From assembly GCA_946184595.1 (NCBI GenBank), contig CAMHFM010000065.1, positions 1 through 5,394 on the forward strand: a stretch of 5,394 bases of DNA, read 5' to 3'. Shown here piece by piece: positions 1 to 5,310 of the stretch (position 1 is its first letter; each line of letters starts with the position of its first letter). A program made the translations under genes and the position numbers. Below the pieces are notes generated by a model. It saw nothing but the letters and a program-made list of their open reading frames with translations, made no database searches and was not told the origin of the DNA. The DNA comes from an uncultured Azospirillum sp. (lineage in GTDB: Bacteria; Pseudomonadota; Alphaproteobacteria; RF32; CAG-239).

Positions 1-236
1 GGTAAAGGAATACCGAGCAAAATAGATTCTATCAAACGGCTTGCTTTAGTATTATCCCATACATATCCTCTTTGAAAATCAGGTTGCAAATCGAGAGAAT
101 GTTTATTTATTCGTCTTACCAAACTAAAAAAATCTGGATCAGCAGCATCTGTAACAATTTTGCTTGATAGAACAATTTCTACCCCATCATTATTTTCTGT
201 ATCTTCAAAACTGATCTCTTCAAACTCTTCCGCCAT
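1..236 (-). CDS. DUF262 (GmrSD-type N-terminal) protein, 3' end outside window
   Basis: Only the first 79 residues are in the window; the frame is still open at base 1. The start is ATG at 236-234, preceded by GGAG (243-246) with six bases between, a good ribosome site. Residues 1-20 are acidic. Residues 48-79 carry the typical start of the DUF262 domain: LDLQPDFQRGYVWD (48-61), then SRLIESILLGIPLP (66-79). From family knowledge, DUF262 is a ParB/sulfiredoxin-fold nucleotide-hydrolysing domain. It is found in the type IV restriction system GmrSD and in many other anti-phage proteins, often fused to a DUF1524 HNH nuclease. The downstream catalytic motifs and any HNH domain lie outside the window, so the exact system cannot be named. 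It is separated from the operon to its right by an AT-rich gap, so it probably has its own promoter and may be cargo. Confidence 0.82.
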   Translation of the reverse strand, partial: MAEEFEEISFEDTENNDGVEIVLSSKIVTDAADPDFFSLVRRINKHSLDLQPDFQRGYVWDNTKASRLIESILLGIPL

Positions 237-419
237 TATTTTCTCCTATGCAGAAATCAATATACAACCTTACTTTATGAAAATACCTTTTGAAATGCAA
301 TATAAATTTTATTTTGCAAAAAATATACTACCATATAATGAATTGTATTATTTGGCTGAAAGTTTAACCAGTTAGGAACTTTTAGCATGATGATTGAGCT
401 TTACTGCCACCGTTATTCA
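237..419. other. AT-rich intergenic region, no gene seen
   Basis: This stretch separates the small-gene operon from the DUF262 gene. It is much richer in A and T than the operon to its right. It holds the DUF262 ribosome site and the weak promoter noted separately. A 12-codon frame (ATG at 420-418, stop at 384-382) overlaps the upstream stop as TAATG but has no ribosome site and no recognisable content. A plus-strand open frame at 160-375 is antisense to the DUF262 start and is not believed. Confidence 0.5.
272..300 (-). promoter_or_regulatory. weak candidate promoter for the DUF262 gene
   Basis: On the minus strand TTGCAT (295-300) and TAAAGT (272-277) are 17 bases apart, about 35 bases upstream of the DUF262 start. 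Each box matches the sigma-70 consensus only partly, and the region is so AT-rich that chance matches are likely. Confidence 0.22.
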
Positions 420-617
420 TTAGAGCACATCAAACCATTCAATACAGGTTATCAGTAGGTGGTTATAATCACCACTTGTTGCTTCCTTTTGAAAAGCATC
501 TCGTTCTTCTTGGGATAGTCCGGCTTGACGCATAGCCCGTAAACATATACCCAATATATTAAATGCGTTACCGTTTTGGCCGACGAGTTCAACCGTGATA
601 TCAGGATATTTTGGCAT
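420..617 (-). CDS. small conserved hypothetical protein (65 aa)
   Basis: A 65-residue soluble, acidic protein. The layout recalls a widespread family of small phage and bacterial proteins of unknown function: a beta-strand start (ITVELVGQNGNAFNILG, 7-23), a helix (LRAMRQAGL, 26-34), and the ending EATSGDYNHLLITCIEWFDV (45-64). The phrases GNAFNILG and SGDYNHLL are what I recognise. I know of no biochemical role. The ATG is preceded by GGAGG (624-628) with six bases between. The frame overlaps the end of the 601-972 gene by 17 bp, so it is probably translationally coupled and co-transcribed with it. It is the last gene of the operon before the AT-rich gap. Confidence 0.8.
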   Translation of the reverse strand: MPKYPDITVELVGQNGNAFNILGICLRAMRQAGLSQEERDAFQKEATSGDYNHLLITCIEWFDVL

Positions 618-972
618 GATGTTCCTCCATTTTCTTTAGTTCCTTAAAGATTTCCAGGCGGCGATTTACAGCCTCTTGTGCGACAAAAATTGTCGCACTC
701 CCTTCGTTCAAGGATATAAAACAAACAAGGAGCTCGACGTTATCTTTTGCAAGTGCGGCTTCCGCTTCTTCAAATGCTTGGCCGAGTTCTTTTAACCGCT
801 CGTCCGGAACCTCATTAGCATGCTTTTTTTCCGGTTGCGGATAAGGTTGATATCCATAGTATTCATTGTTTACAGCCACAAGCATAGTATCAACTGCGCA
901 ATTATGACCGTTAATAATCTCGACGGCTGATTTGATTTTCACTTGTAAATCTTCAGGTACTTTTTTATACAT
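601..972 (-). CDS. hypothetical protein (123 aa)
   Basis: Not recognised. The protein is 123 residues, mostly predicted helix, with charged stretches at 50-75 and a lysine/glutamate-rich C-terminal helix (about 105-123). There is no signal peptide or membrane segment. The frame is open to an ATG at 987, but I place the start at the ATG 972-970: AAGGA (979-983) sits six bases upstream of it, while the 987 ATG has no ribosome site. With this start the gene begins two bases after the stop of the 975-1463 gene, whose final codons supply the ribosome site, so the two are likely coupled. A position inside a phage early or packaging-side operon suggests an accessory role; nothing more can be said. 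Confidence 0.75.
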   Translation of the reverse strand: MYKKVPEDLQVKIKSAVEIINGHNCAVDTMLVAVNNEYYGYQPYPQPEKKHANEVPDERLKELGQAFEEAEAALAKDNVELLVCFISLNEGSATIFVAQEAVNRRLEIFKELKKMEEHHAKIS

Positions 973-974
973 GT

Positions 975-1463
975 TTATTCCTTCCATATCGGCAATATGT
1001 CACCGCTATCTAAATCCGAGGAGTAACCTAAGAGCTTTTTCATTTCATCCTGCGAGTGCAGAACCACACCGCCGATGCACTTAATTGTCACCCCGTAGGT
1101 TTTGCAGAGTTTGGTTAAATCCTTAGCAAAATTTTCGTAGGCCCGAGGCTTTACGTCCGGAAAGGCTTTCGGATCTACATAATACCGGAACTCTTTCACT
1201 AGCCTGATCGTACCCATCTGTCTCTTAAAGGTTTGCGCGAAAGTCTCCAGGTTAGTGCTGAGTTCCTCGGCAAATTCGTCTGTAATGTGGCGACCCCAGC
1301 GACTGTCCATCAGGGTCAACGTTTGTTGAGGGGTTAACCCTTTGGATTGGATTATCTCGGCAGCTTTATCCCAAAAGAGTTGAATTTCTTTTTTATGCTC
1401 GATTTGGTTGCTTGCGCCGCCCCAAAATCCCCAGTCTTTATTTTGTGTCGGTAAAATCTCCAT
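975..1463 (-). CDS. conserved hypothetical phage/plasmid-type protein (162 aa)
   Basis: A 162-residue soluble protein that looks like two joined segments. Residues 1-65 contain LPTQNKDWGFWGGA (4-17) and LTLMDSRWGRHITDEF (49-64). These match a pattern I know from small uncharacterised proteins of phages, plasmids and integrated elements (WGFWG followed by a DSRxGRH motif). Residues 110-162 have the form FAKDLTKLCKTYGVTIKCIGG (112-132), then a YSSDLDSGD segment (147-155). This is similar to another recurrent accessory-gene segment of unknown function (an LCxxYGVxIxxIGGV strand-helix unit with an SGD ending). I recall both from general family experience and did not search. The ATG has a strong site, GGAGG (1469-1473), five bases upstream and abutting the stop of the preceding gene. 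No enzymatic motif is visible. Confidence 0.8.
   Translation of the reverse strand: MEILPTQNKDWGFWGGASNQIEHKKEIQLFWDKAAEIIQSKGLTPQQTLTLMDSRWGRHITDEFAEELSTNLETFAQTFKRQMGTIRLVKEFRYYVDPKAFPDVKPRAYENFAKDLTKLCKTYGVTIKCIGGVVLHSQDEMKKLLGYSSDLDSGDILPIWKE
979..983 (-). promoter_or_regulatory. ribosome binding site deciding the start at 972
   Basis: AAGGA lies six bases before the ATG at 972 and overlaps the last codons of the upstream gene. It favours the 972 start over the in-frame ATG at 987, which has no Shine-Dalgarno match. Confidence 0.7.
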
Positions 1464-1473
1464 GGCATCCTCC

Positions 1474-1785
1474 TTATTTAATCTCTAACCCTAAGTAGCG
1501 GCAGTAGCTTGAGCCTGATGGATCAGCGTATAATGTCGGTTGACCTTCAGCTTTGATCTCGATTACTTGGCGATAACCATGCTCTTCGCAGTATCCACCT
1601 TTGCCTTTTAAGAAGTCGTAATCGTTAAGTGGGTTGCGGCATAAAACTTTATGCTCGAGCGGTGTCAGGTTAATGGTTTCAACCACCGCCACAGTTTCCA
1701 GCTTATCACTGTTGGCTCTGGTTGTGCTCTTGACCTCGTCGAGGTCGCTTGGCTTGCGGACCATGTAAGTTTTAACTGTTTGCAT
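1474..1785 (-). CDS. hypothetical protein, possibly DUF6329-like (103 aa)
   Basis: A 103-residue soluble protein. The segment INLTPLEHKVLCRNPLNDYD (38-57) and the ending PSGSSYCRYLGLEI (89-102) resemble the LTPxE...DYDF...SYxRY pattern I associate with the DUF6329 family of phage and bacterial proteins of unknown function. This is recalled rather than searched, so the family name is tentative. The start is ATG 1785-1783, because AAAGGA (1793-1798) lies seven bases upstream. The longer frame begins with TTG at 1821 and would swallow this ribosome site. The gene follows the methyltransferase after 97 bases with no terminator and precedes the 975-1463 gene with only ten bases between, so it belongs to the same operon. 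Confidence 0.75.
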   Translation of the reverse strand: MQTVKTYMVRKPSDLDEVKSTTRANSDKLETVAVVETINLTPLEHKVLCRNPLNDYDFLKGKGGYCEEHGYRQVIEIKAEGQPTLYADPSGSSYCRYLGLEIK

Positions 1786-1792
1786 TTTTGTA

Positions 1793-1798
1793 TCCTTT
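1793..1798 (-). promoter_or_regulatory. ribosome binding site deciding the start at 1785
   Basis: AAAGGA is seven bases before the ATG at 1785. It supports that start over the TTG at 1821, which would add twelve residues. Confidence 0.7.
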
Positions 1799-1882
1799 CG
1801 CTGTGGTTCCTTACAACTCAATGAACGCTCTTATTGCATTGAAAGTCCAGTTAATTCGACATCATAAGTGCTTGTTTTTGCA

Positions 1883-3121
1883 TTATTTTTGCCATTTTCT
1901 TCGGTATTTTTCCAGGAGTTCTGCCTTTTTACCTGTATAGTCCTCCCAACGCTTAACAATTACGTCGCAAAACTTAGGATCAAGCTCAATTAATCTGGCG
2001 ACTCGACCGGTCTTTTCGGCCGCAATTAAGGTCGATCCGGAGCCTCCAAAACCGTCTAAAACAATGTCCCCAAGTTTAGAACTGTTGTTAATGGCACGTT
2101 CAACCAATTCGACCGGTTTCATGGTCGGGTGCAAATCGTTTTTAACCGGCTTGTTATATTCCCAAACATCTGCCTGATCACGATCACCGCACCAATAGTG
2201 CTTTTTATCTGCACCCCAACCATATAAAATCGGCTCATACTGTCGCTGATAATCCGCACGGCCAAGCGTGAAGGTGTTTTTCGCCCAGATGATAAATGTC
2301 GACCACTTACCTCCGGCCGCAATAAATGATGAGTACAACGTATGTAACTCTGATGAACTCATACAGACATATGCCGCACCATTATTGAACATCATTAAAT
2401 TAGAGAGACTATCCGTCAAAAACTGAGCAAAGCCTTCTCCGAGATTATCGTTCATAATTTTACGTCCGCCGAGGCTACCGGCATGATAACGAATACTGTC
2501 TTTCATGGTTGAACCATAGTTCACGTTATAAGGTGGATCGGTAAAGACCATGTCAGCAACCTCATTGCCCATTAACTTCTTTACGTCATCGAACATCGTC
2601 GTATCACCGCAAAGAAGTTTATGCTTACCCAAAATCCATACATCACCGTACCTGGTTACCGGTTCGACCGGTGCAACAGGCACTTCATCCTCATCAGTAT
2701 CACCGCCGGGTGCTTCTTCGCCGAAATGCTGAATTTCTGCCAGTTCATCCGGATTAAAGCCGAGCAAATCCAAATCGAAATCAGCCTCCGATAGCTCTGC
2801 CATTTCAAGAGCAAGCATTTCTTCATTCCATCCGGCATTCAGCGCAATTTTGTTATCAGCAATGACTAAAGCCTTACGTTGTATTTCGGTTAAGTCCGGT
2901 AAACAAATGACAGGTACTTCAGTTAAACCGAGACGTTGTGCGGCAAGAAGTCTGCCATGACCGGCAATAATAACATTATCGCTTCCGATTAAAATCGGAT
3001 TGGTAAATCCAAATTCCTTAATACTCGCCATAATCTGCGAGACTTGCTCTTCATTATGAGTGCGTGAATTACGGGCATACGGAATTAAATCCGCTACCGG
3101 AAATTTAGCATGAAACTCCAT
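1883..3121 (-). CDS. ParB-domain / N6-adenine-type DNA methyltransferase fusion
   Basis: A 412-residue SAM-dependent DNA methyltransferase. Residues 7-95 are a ParB-like (Srx-fold) domain with the GHGR signature (54-57) inside NVIIAGHGRLLAAQRLG (49-65). An acidic linker (about 110-150) follows. The catalytic domain has motif IV DPPY (195-198), HPTMKP (331-336) and SAM-binding motif I DGFGGSGST (356-364). DPPY before the glycine-rich motif is the beta-class order, Pfam N6_N4_Mtase type. DPPY favours N6-adenine as target, but the recognition sequence cannot be read. No partner endonuclease gene is adjacent. Such ParB-methyltransferase fusions are common in phages, where protecting phage DNA or modifying host DNA is the usual inference. 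The start is ATG 3121-3119, seven bases after AAAGGA (3129-3134). The frame runs on to a TTG at 3250, but that extension (VGHWSLWVGHLVGH) is a translation of the cosB-like repeats and is rejected. Confidence 0.93.
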   Translation of the reverse strand: MEFHAKFPVADLIPYARNSRTHNEEQVSQIMASIKEFGFTNPILIGSDNVIIAGHGRLLAAQRLGLTEVPVICLPDLTEIQRKALVIADNKIALNAGWNEEMLALEMAELSEADFDLDLLGFNPDELAEIQHFGEEAPGGDTDEDEVPVAPVEPVTRYGDVWILGKHKLLCGDTTMFDDVKKLMGNEVADMVFTDPPYNVNYGSTMKDSIRYHAGSLGGRKIMNDNLGEGFAQFLTDSLSNLMMFNNGAAYVCMSSSELHTLYSSFIAAGGKWSTFIIWAKNTFTLGRADYQRQYEPILYGWGADKKHYWCGDRDQADVWEYNKPVKNDLHPTMKPVELVERAINNSSKLGDIVLDGFGGSGSTLIAAEKTGRVARLIELDPKFCDVIVKRWEDYTGKKAELLEKYRRKWQK

Positions 3122-3128
3122 GATATAA

Positions 3129-3134
3129 TCCTTT
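3129..3134 (-). promoter_or_regulatory. ribosome binding site deciding the start at 3121
   Basis: AAAGGA is seven bases before ATG 3121. It removes a 43-residue extension that would otherwise encode the repeat array upstream. Confidence 0.75.
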
Positions 3135-3145
3135 GAAAAATAAGT

Positions 3146-3252
3146 GTGACCAACCAAGTGACCAACCCAAAGTGACCAATGACCAACCAAGAAAAACGAC
3201 ATCACCCAGAAAGCCTTAGTGAGCAACACTTTCAGAAGATGGGTGACCAACC
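3146..3252 (-). repeat. GGTTGGTCAC direct repeats, cosB-like terminase-binding region
   Basis: On the minus strand GGTTGGTCAC occurs exactly at 3243-3252, 3158-3167 and 3146-3155. Nine of ten bases match at 3179-3188 (last base T). Weaker copies lie at 3219-3228 (two mismatches) and 3172-3181 (GTGACCAATG on the plus strand, two mismatches). All copies point the same way. Centre-to-centre distances run 24, 40, 7, 14 and 12 bp, so this is not a simple tandem repeat. The cluster lies between the cosN-like palindrome and the first gene, where lambda cosB carries repeated sites for the small terminase subunit plus an IHF site. An A-tract of eight (3253-3260) with a weak IHF-like match (3254-3267) lies between the palindrome and the first repeat. 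An operator for the methyltransferase gene is the alternative reading. Confidence 0.6.
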
Positions 3253-3277
3253 AAAAAAAACTTGTTTAACTAGAAAA

Positions 3278-3301
3278 ATGCCGCGGCTTGAGCCCCCGCA
3301 T
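3278..3301 (-). other. cosN-like nicking site (imperfect 24-bp palindrome)
   Basis: The 24 bases are an imperfect palindrome with nine of twelve positions symmetric, centred between 3289 and 3290, and G+C-rich inside AT-rich surroundings. Lambda-type cosN sites have such partial dyad symmetry. A lambda-like 12-base stagger about the centre would cut at the edges of 3284-3295, leaving a 5' overhang GGGCTCAAGCCG. This starts with the same four bases as lambda's (GGGC, from memory). The exact nick positions are inferred; some lambdoid phages use a shorter stagger. Confidence 0.65.
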
Positions 3302-3317
3302 ACGAAAATAGTCGGGG

Positions 3318-3325
3318 AAGGACCC
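3318..3325 (-). other. cosQ-like element GGGTCCTT
   Basis: The minus strand reads GAGGGTCCTTCCCCGA. As I recall it, lambda's right end carries GGGTCCTTTCCGGCGA as cosQ, needed to end packaging. From the last T of GGGTCCTT to the predicted nick is 22 bases here, and I count the same number in lambda. The element lies eight bases beyond the stop of the 3334-3753 gene. Order and orientation (cosQ, cosN, cosB, first left-end gene) match lambda. Confidence 0.65.
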
Positions 3326-3333
3326 TCTGATAA

Positions 3334-3753
3334 TTAATTAGCTGAATTCTCCTTGTTGCTTTCTTTATTATTTTTAGATGCAACTTTTTCTATTATATTT
3401 TTAACCCAAATTAAAAGCTGAAGAGCATGTTCTTGACCCAATTTATTCGCGGCGCACACTAAAGCAACAACTTCCATTAGAAGTAAACCGAAAACACCAA
3501 TAAATGTGTTAATATGCTCAAAAGCTAAACAATCCAATAAAAATAGAACTGTAAAAATATACCAAAAAATAATTTCATTTTTACTGTCATGTTCTTTAGC
3601 TAACTTTCCTTGTAGTATTTCAATTTGTTTAGCGGTTGTTTCTTGATATTTATCAACATCAGATTTTTGTACATTATCTTTAATAAGACTAGGTAAATCT
3701 TCTAGCAAAGCTAAGTGATATACTTTAGATTTATTTCTTGCTGAACTGCCCAT
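3334..3753 (-). CDS. two-helix membrane protein, candidate Panacea-neutralised toxin
   Basis: A 139-residue protein with an N-terminal cytoplasmic-type region (1-59), including a charged, coiled-coil-prone helix (about 25-57). Two hydrophobic segments follow (about 60-78 and 82-102), joined by a very short turn, then an amphipathic helix (about 104-123) and a polar, lysine/asparagine-rich tail. No signal peptide or catalytic motif is seen, and I do not recognise the family. It begins nine bases after the Panacea-domain gene, with only a weak ribosome site (TAGG), so coupling to that gene is likely. Panacea antitoxins are known to be paired with varied toxins, some of them small membrane-acting proteins, so a membrane-disrupting toxin is a reasonable inference. 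A holin or superinfection-exclusion protein is an alternative, since the gene lies at the presumed right end of the phage genome. It is AT-rich like its partner. Confidence 0.7.
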   Translation of the reverse strand: MGSSARNKSKVYHLALLEDLPSLIKDNVQKSDVDKYQETTAKQIEILQGKLAKEHDSKNEIIFWYIFTVLFLLDCLAFEHINTFIGVFGLLLMEVVALVCAANKLGQEHALQLLIWVKNIIEKVASKNNKESNKENSAN

Positions 3754-3762
3754 AGCCTATAC

Positions 3763-4206
3763 CTATTGCTTTTTCCATACATTCAAATATTCTTGTTTCA
3801 TAGAATCTTCGGAAATATACGTATTCTTTGCTCCAGGAACATAGACAGACTCCCATGCACTTCCTTTTCTATGGGTTAAATTGACAAGTTGAAATGGCTT
3901 TAATTCAGATAATAACTTAGAAACTTCAGTTATAAAATCTATTTCCTCTTTCGAACATTCTTCGTTAATTTCAGGAAAAGACCACTTCTGTATCGGTTTA
4001 TTGCCAAAAATTTTAAATCTATGATACACATCGGGAACGACTGGACCATAGTCCCAAGCTTCAAATGTTCCTCGAAATAGATGATGACTGAAAATTCCCA
4101 AATGCAAAACTTGCGCAATATAAAGCATCTTCTGTAGCTCTAGATTTGAAACATTCCATTCTCGTGCTTCACATAATTTTTTAGCAACTGCAAATACATT
4201 ACACAT
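3763..4206 (-). CDS. Panacea-domain (DUF4065/SocA-like) protein, candidate antitoxin
   Basis: A 147-residue single-domain protein. It shows the Panacea/DUF4065 pattern: an N-terminal helix NVFAVAKKLCEA (3-14), the hallmark LELQKMLYIAQVLHL (22-36), and FEAWDYGPVVPDVYHRF (48-64), where YGPVVPxVY is the strongest signature. A later segment has HRKGSAWESVY (112-122), also typical. Family knowledge: Panacea domains act as antitoxin modules (PanA) that neutralise unrelated toxins; SocA is a proteolytic adaptor for its toxin SocB, and phage GepA belongs to the same superfamily. The gene precedes a short membrane-protein gene by nine bases, the usual PanA-PanT style of arrangement. The ATG at 4212 is only one base from GGGAG (4214-4218), whereas the ATG at 4206 is seven bases away, so 4206 is chosen. 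Confidence 0.88.
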   Translation of the reverse strand: MCNVFAVAKKLCEAREWNVSNLELQKMLYIAQVLHLGIFSHHLFRGTFEAWDYGPVVPDVYHRFKIFGNKPIQKWSFPEINEECSKEEIDFITEVSKLLSELKPFQLVNLTHRKGSAWESVYVPGAKNTYISEDSMKQEYLNVWKKQ

Positions 4207-4213
4207 AGGCATT

Positions 4214-4218
4214 CTCCC
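4214..4218 (-). promoter_or_regulatory. ribosome binding site deciding the start at 4206
   Basis: GGGAG is seven bases from the ATG at 4206 and one base from the ATG at 4212. Spacing favours 4206, shortening the protein by two residues. Confidence 0.6.
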
Positions 4219-4231
4219 ATAATTAGTTTTA

Positions 4232-4261
4232 ATGATATAGAGTAAATTCCTAAAAAATCAA
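4232..4261 (-). promoter_or_regulatory. candidate promoter for the Panacea/membrane pair
   Basis: In the 55-base gap after metK the minus strand has TTGATT (4256-4261) and TATCAT (4232-4237), 18 bases apart; TATATC with a 16-base spacer is an overlapping alternative. It lies 26 bases before the chosen start. A separate promoter would fit a toxin-antitoxin cargo unit, but the gap is AT-rich and no terminator follows metK, so read-through from metK is equally possible. Confidence 0.35.
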
Positions 4262-5278
4262 TTAAATTTTGAAAATATCCAACTTCATGTTTGAACAAAG
4301 TTTTGCAAACACCGGCCGGTTCAGCCCAAGTTTAGCAATGATTTCAGATGGTTTATCTGTAATTGAAAGTTTTGTCAGCTGTGAAACACCACGTTTTACT
4401 GTTTTCACAACTGCGCTCGGCAACTCTGAACGTCCGATGCAACTTGATAGGTAAACAAAACACTCGTCATTATCTTTTAAGTAATCCAAAGCAAGCTTGC
4501 GAGCATAAATATTCAGCGTTAAATCGGCTTTACTCGCATCCTTAGTCCACAGACTGCCGCCACCGATTGGAGATGATGACGAGTAGAAGTCGCAGGCAAG
4601 CTTCCGTCCGGTCACACCGCAGTCGGCAATGGATGAGTGCGTTTTATATGTTCCCGTGCCGTTGACGATAATGTTTTCCGGTTCTTCCCCTAATGCTAAA
4701 ATGATAAAAGTTGTCAGATCTATTTCTTTAATCATAGGAATCGCAACAATAGCTGTATCAACGCCGCCAAGTTCATTAAGTGTAATTTGCGTTTTAATAT
4801 CAATTCCTAAAAAAATATTTTGCAAAGCATAGTTATACAAGGCTTTACAGAGTTTATTAGCCAAATATTGTTCGTGACTAATATGACCTTCTTCTTTGCA
4901 AGCATAACCGACAAACACACCTTGGTCTCCCCAACCATTCTGCTCAACACCCTGAGATATATCTGCAGACTGCTGACCAATGAGATTGATAACCTTGATT
5001 TTGTTCGGTTGAATTGCATTTTCATGCCACCGCTTAGCATAGAGTTCATCATAACCGATTTCTGCCAAAGCCTTGATGACATAATCTTTTATCTTTGCTA
5101 GACTAACATTGCCTTTGACTTCTCCACCGAGAACAACCGTATTGTCTTTAATCATTACTTCGACCGCGTACCTGACAGTTTCATCTTGTTCAAGCAACCG
5201 ATCTAAAATATAACTCGAAATGTAGTCAGCCGTCTTATCCGGATGACCGAGCGATACCGCTTCCGCCGTTCTAATCAT
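4262..5278 (-). CDS. metK: S-adenosylmethionine synthetase, short phage-type
   Basis: Methionine adenosyltransferase makes SAM from methionine and ATP in the cytoplasm. At 338 residues it is shorter than the roughly 384 of bacterial MetK. Key motifs are kept: GHPDK (11-15, the H and D that bind phosphate and Mg), GGE (51-53), GQQSADISQGV (101-111), GDQG (117-120) in the ATP loop, KTQITL (162-167), DCGVTGRK (219-226), and GGGSLWTKDASKAD (239-252). The last holds the two lysines and the aspartate that match E. coli K265, K269 and D271. Odd points: the ATP loop reads GWGDQG instead of GAGDQG, the P-loop reads SLWT instead of AFSG, and the C-terminal region after D252 is about 27 residues shorter and lacks the GHFGR ending. 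It is therefore a divergent form, probably active because the catalytic residues remain. AAGGA lies six bases before the ATG. It is the first gene after the terminator and may serve the nearby methyltransferase. Confidence 0.93.
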   Translation of the reverse strand: MIRTAEAVSLGHPDKTADYISSYILDRLLEQDETVRYAVEVMIKDNTVVLGGEVKGNVSLAKIKDYVIKALAEIGYDELYAKRWHENAIQPNKIKVINLIGQQSADISQGVEQNGWGDQGVFVGYACKEEGHISHEQYLANKLCKALYNYALQNIFLGIDIKTQITLNELGGVDTAIVAIPMIKEIDLTTFIILALGEEPENIIVNGTGTYKTHSSIADCGVTGRKLACDFYSSSSPIGGGSLWTKDASKADLTLNIYARKLALDYLKDNDECFVYLSSCIGRSELPSAVVKTVKRGVSQLTKLSITDKPSEIIAKLGLNRPVFAKLCSNMKLDIFKI

Positions 5279-5310
5279 TTTATTTCCTTATGTTTTTGGA
5301 GTTGACTTAA

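Noticed and set aside
160..375. Plus-strand open frame of 71 codons
   Set aside because: It is antisense to the DUF262 start and the AT-rich gap, has no recognisable content, and every accepted gene lies on the other strand.
359..382. Inverted repeat AAAGTT/AACTTT as an operon terminator
   Set aside because: The stem is short and AT-rich with a 12-base loop, and there is no T-run on the minus strand side.
750..758. AAGTGCGGC resembling the Haemophilus DNA uptake signal AAGTGCGGT
   Set aside because: One base differs from the core, it is a single copy within a coding sequence, and no perfect copy was seen in the window; it does not establish the host.
3122..3250. A 43-residue N-terminal extension of the methyltransferase from a TTG start
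   Set aside because: It has no good ribosome site, it translates the GGTTGGTCAC repeats into VGH-type repeats, and the ATG at 3121 has AAAGGA at ideal spacing and begins right at the ParB-like domain.
3146..3252. The repeat cluster as a CRISPR array or replication iterons
   Set aside because: The repeats are about ten bases with irregular spacing from 7 to 40 bp, no constant spacers and no cas or replication-initiator gene nearby.
3281..3317. The stem CCCCG/CGGGG (3294-3298 with 3313-3317) as a terminator after the membrane-protein gene
   Set aside because: The stem is only five base pairs with a 14-base loop and no T-run directly after it. The cos reading explains the G+C-rich block, its symmetry and its spacing better.
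4807..5101. Long open frames on both strands inside metK
   Set aside because: They are shadows of the clearly recognisable metK frame and have no family features.
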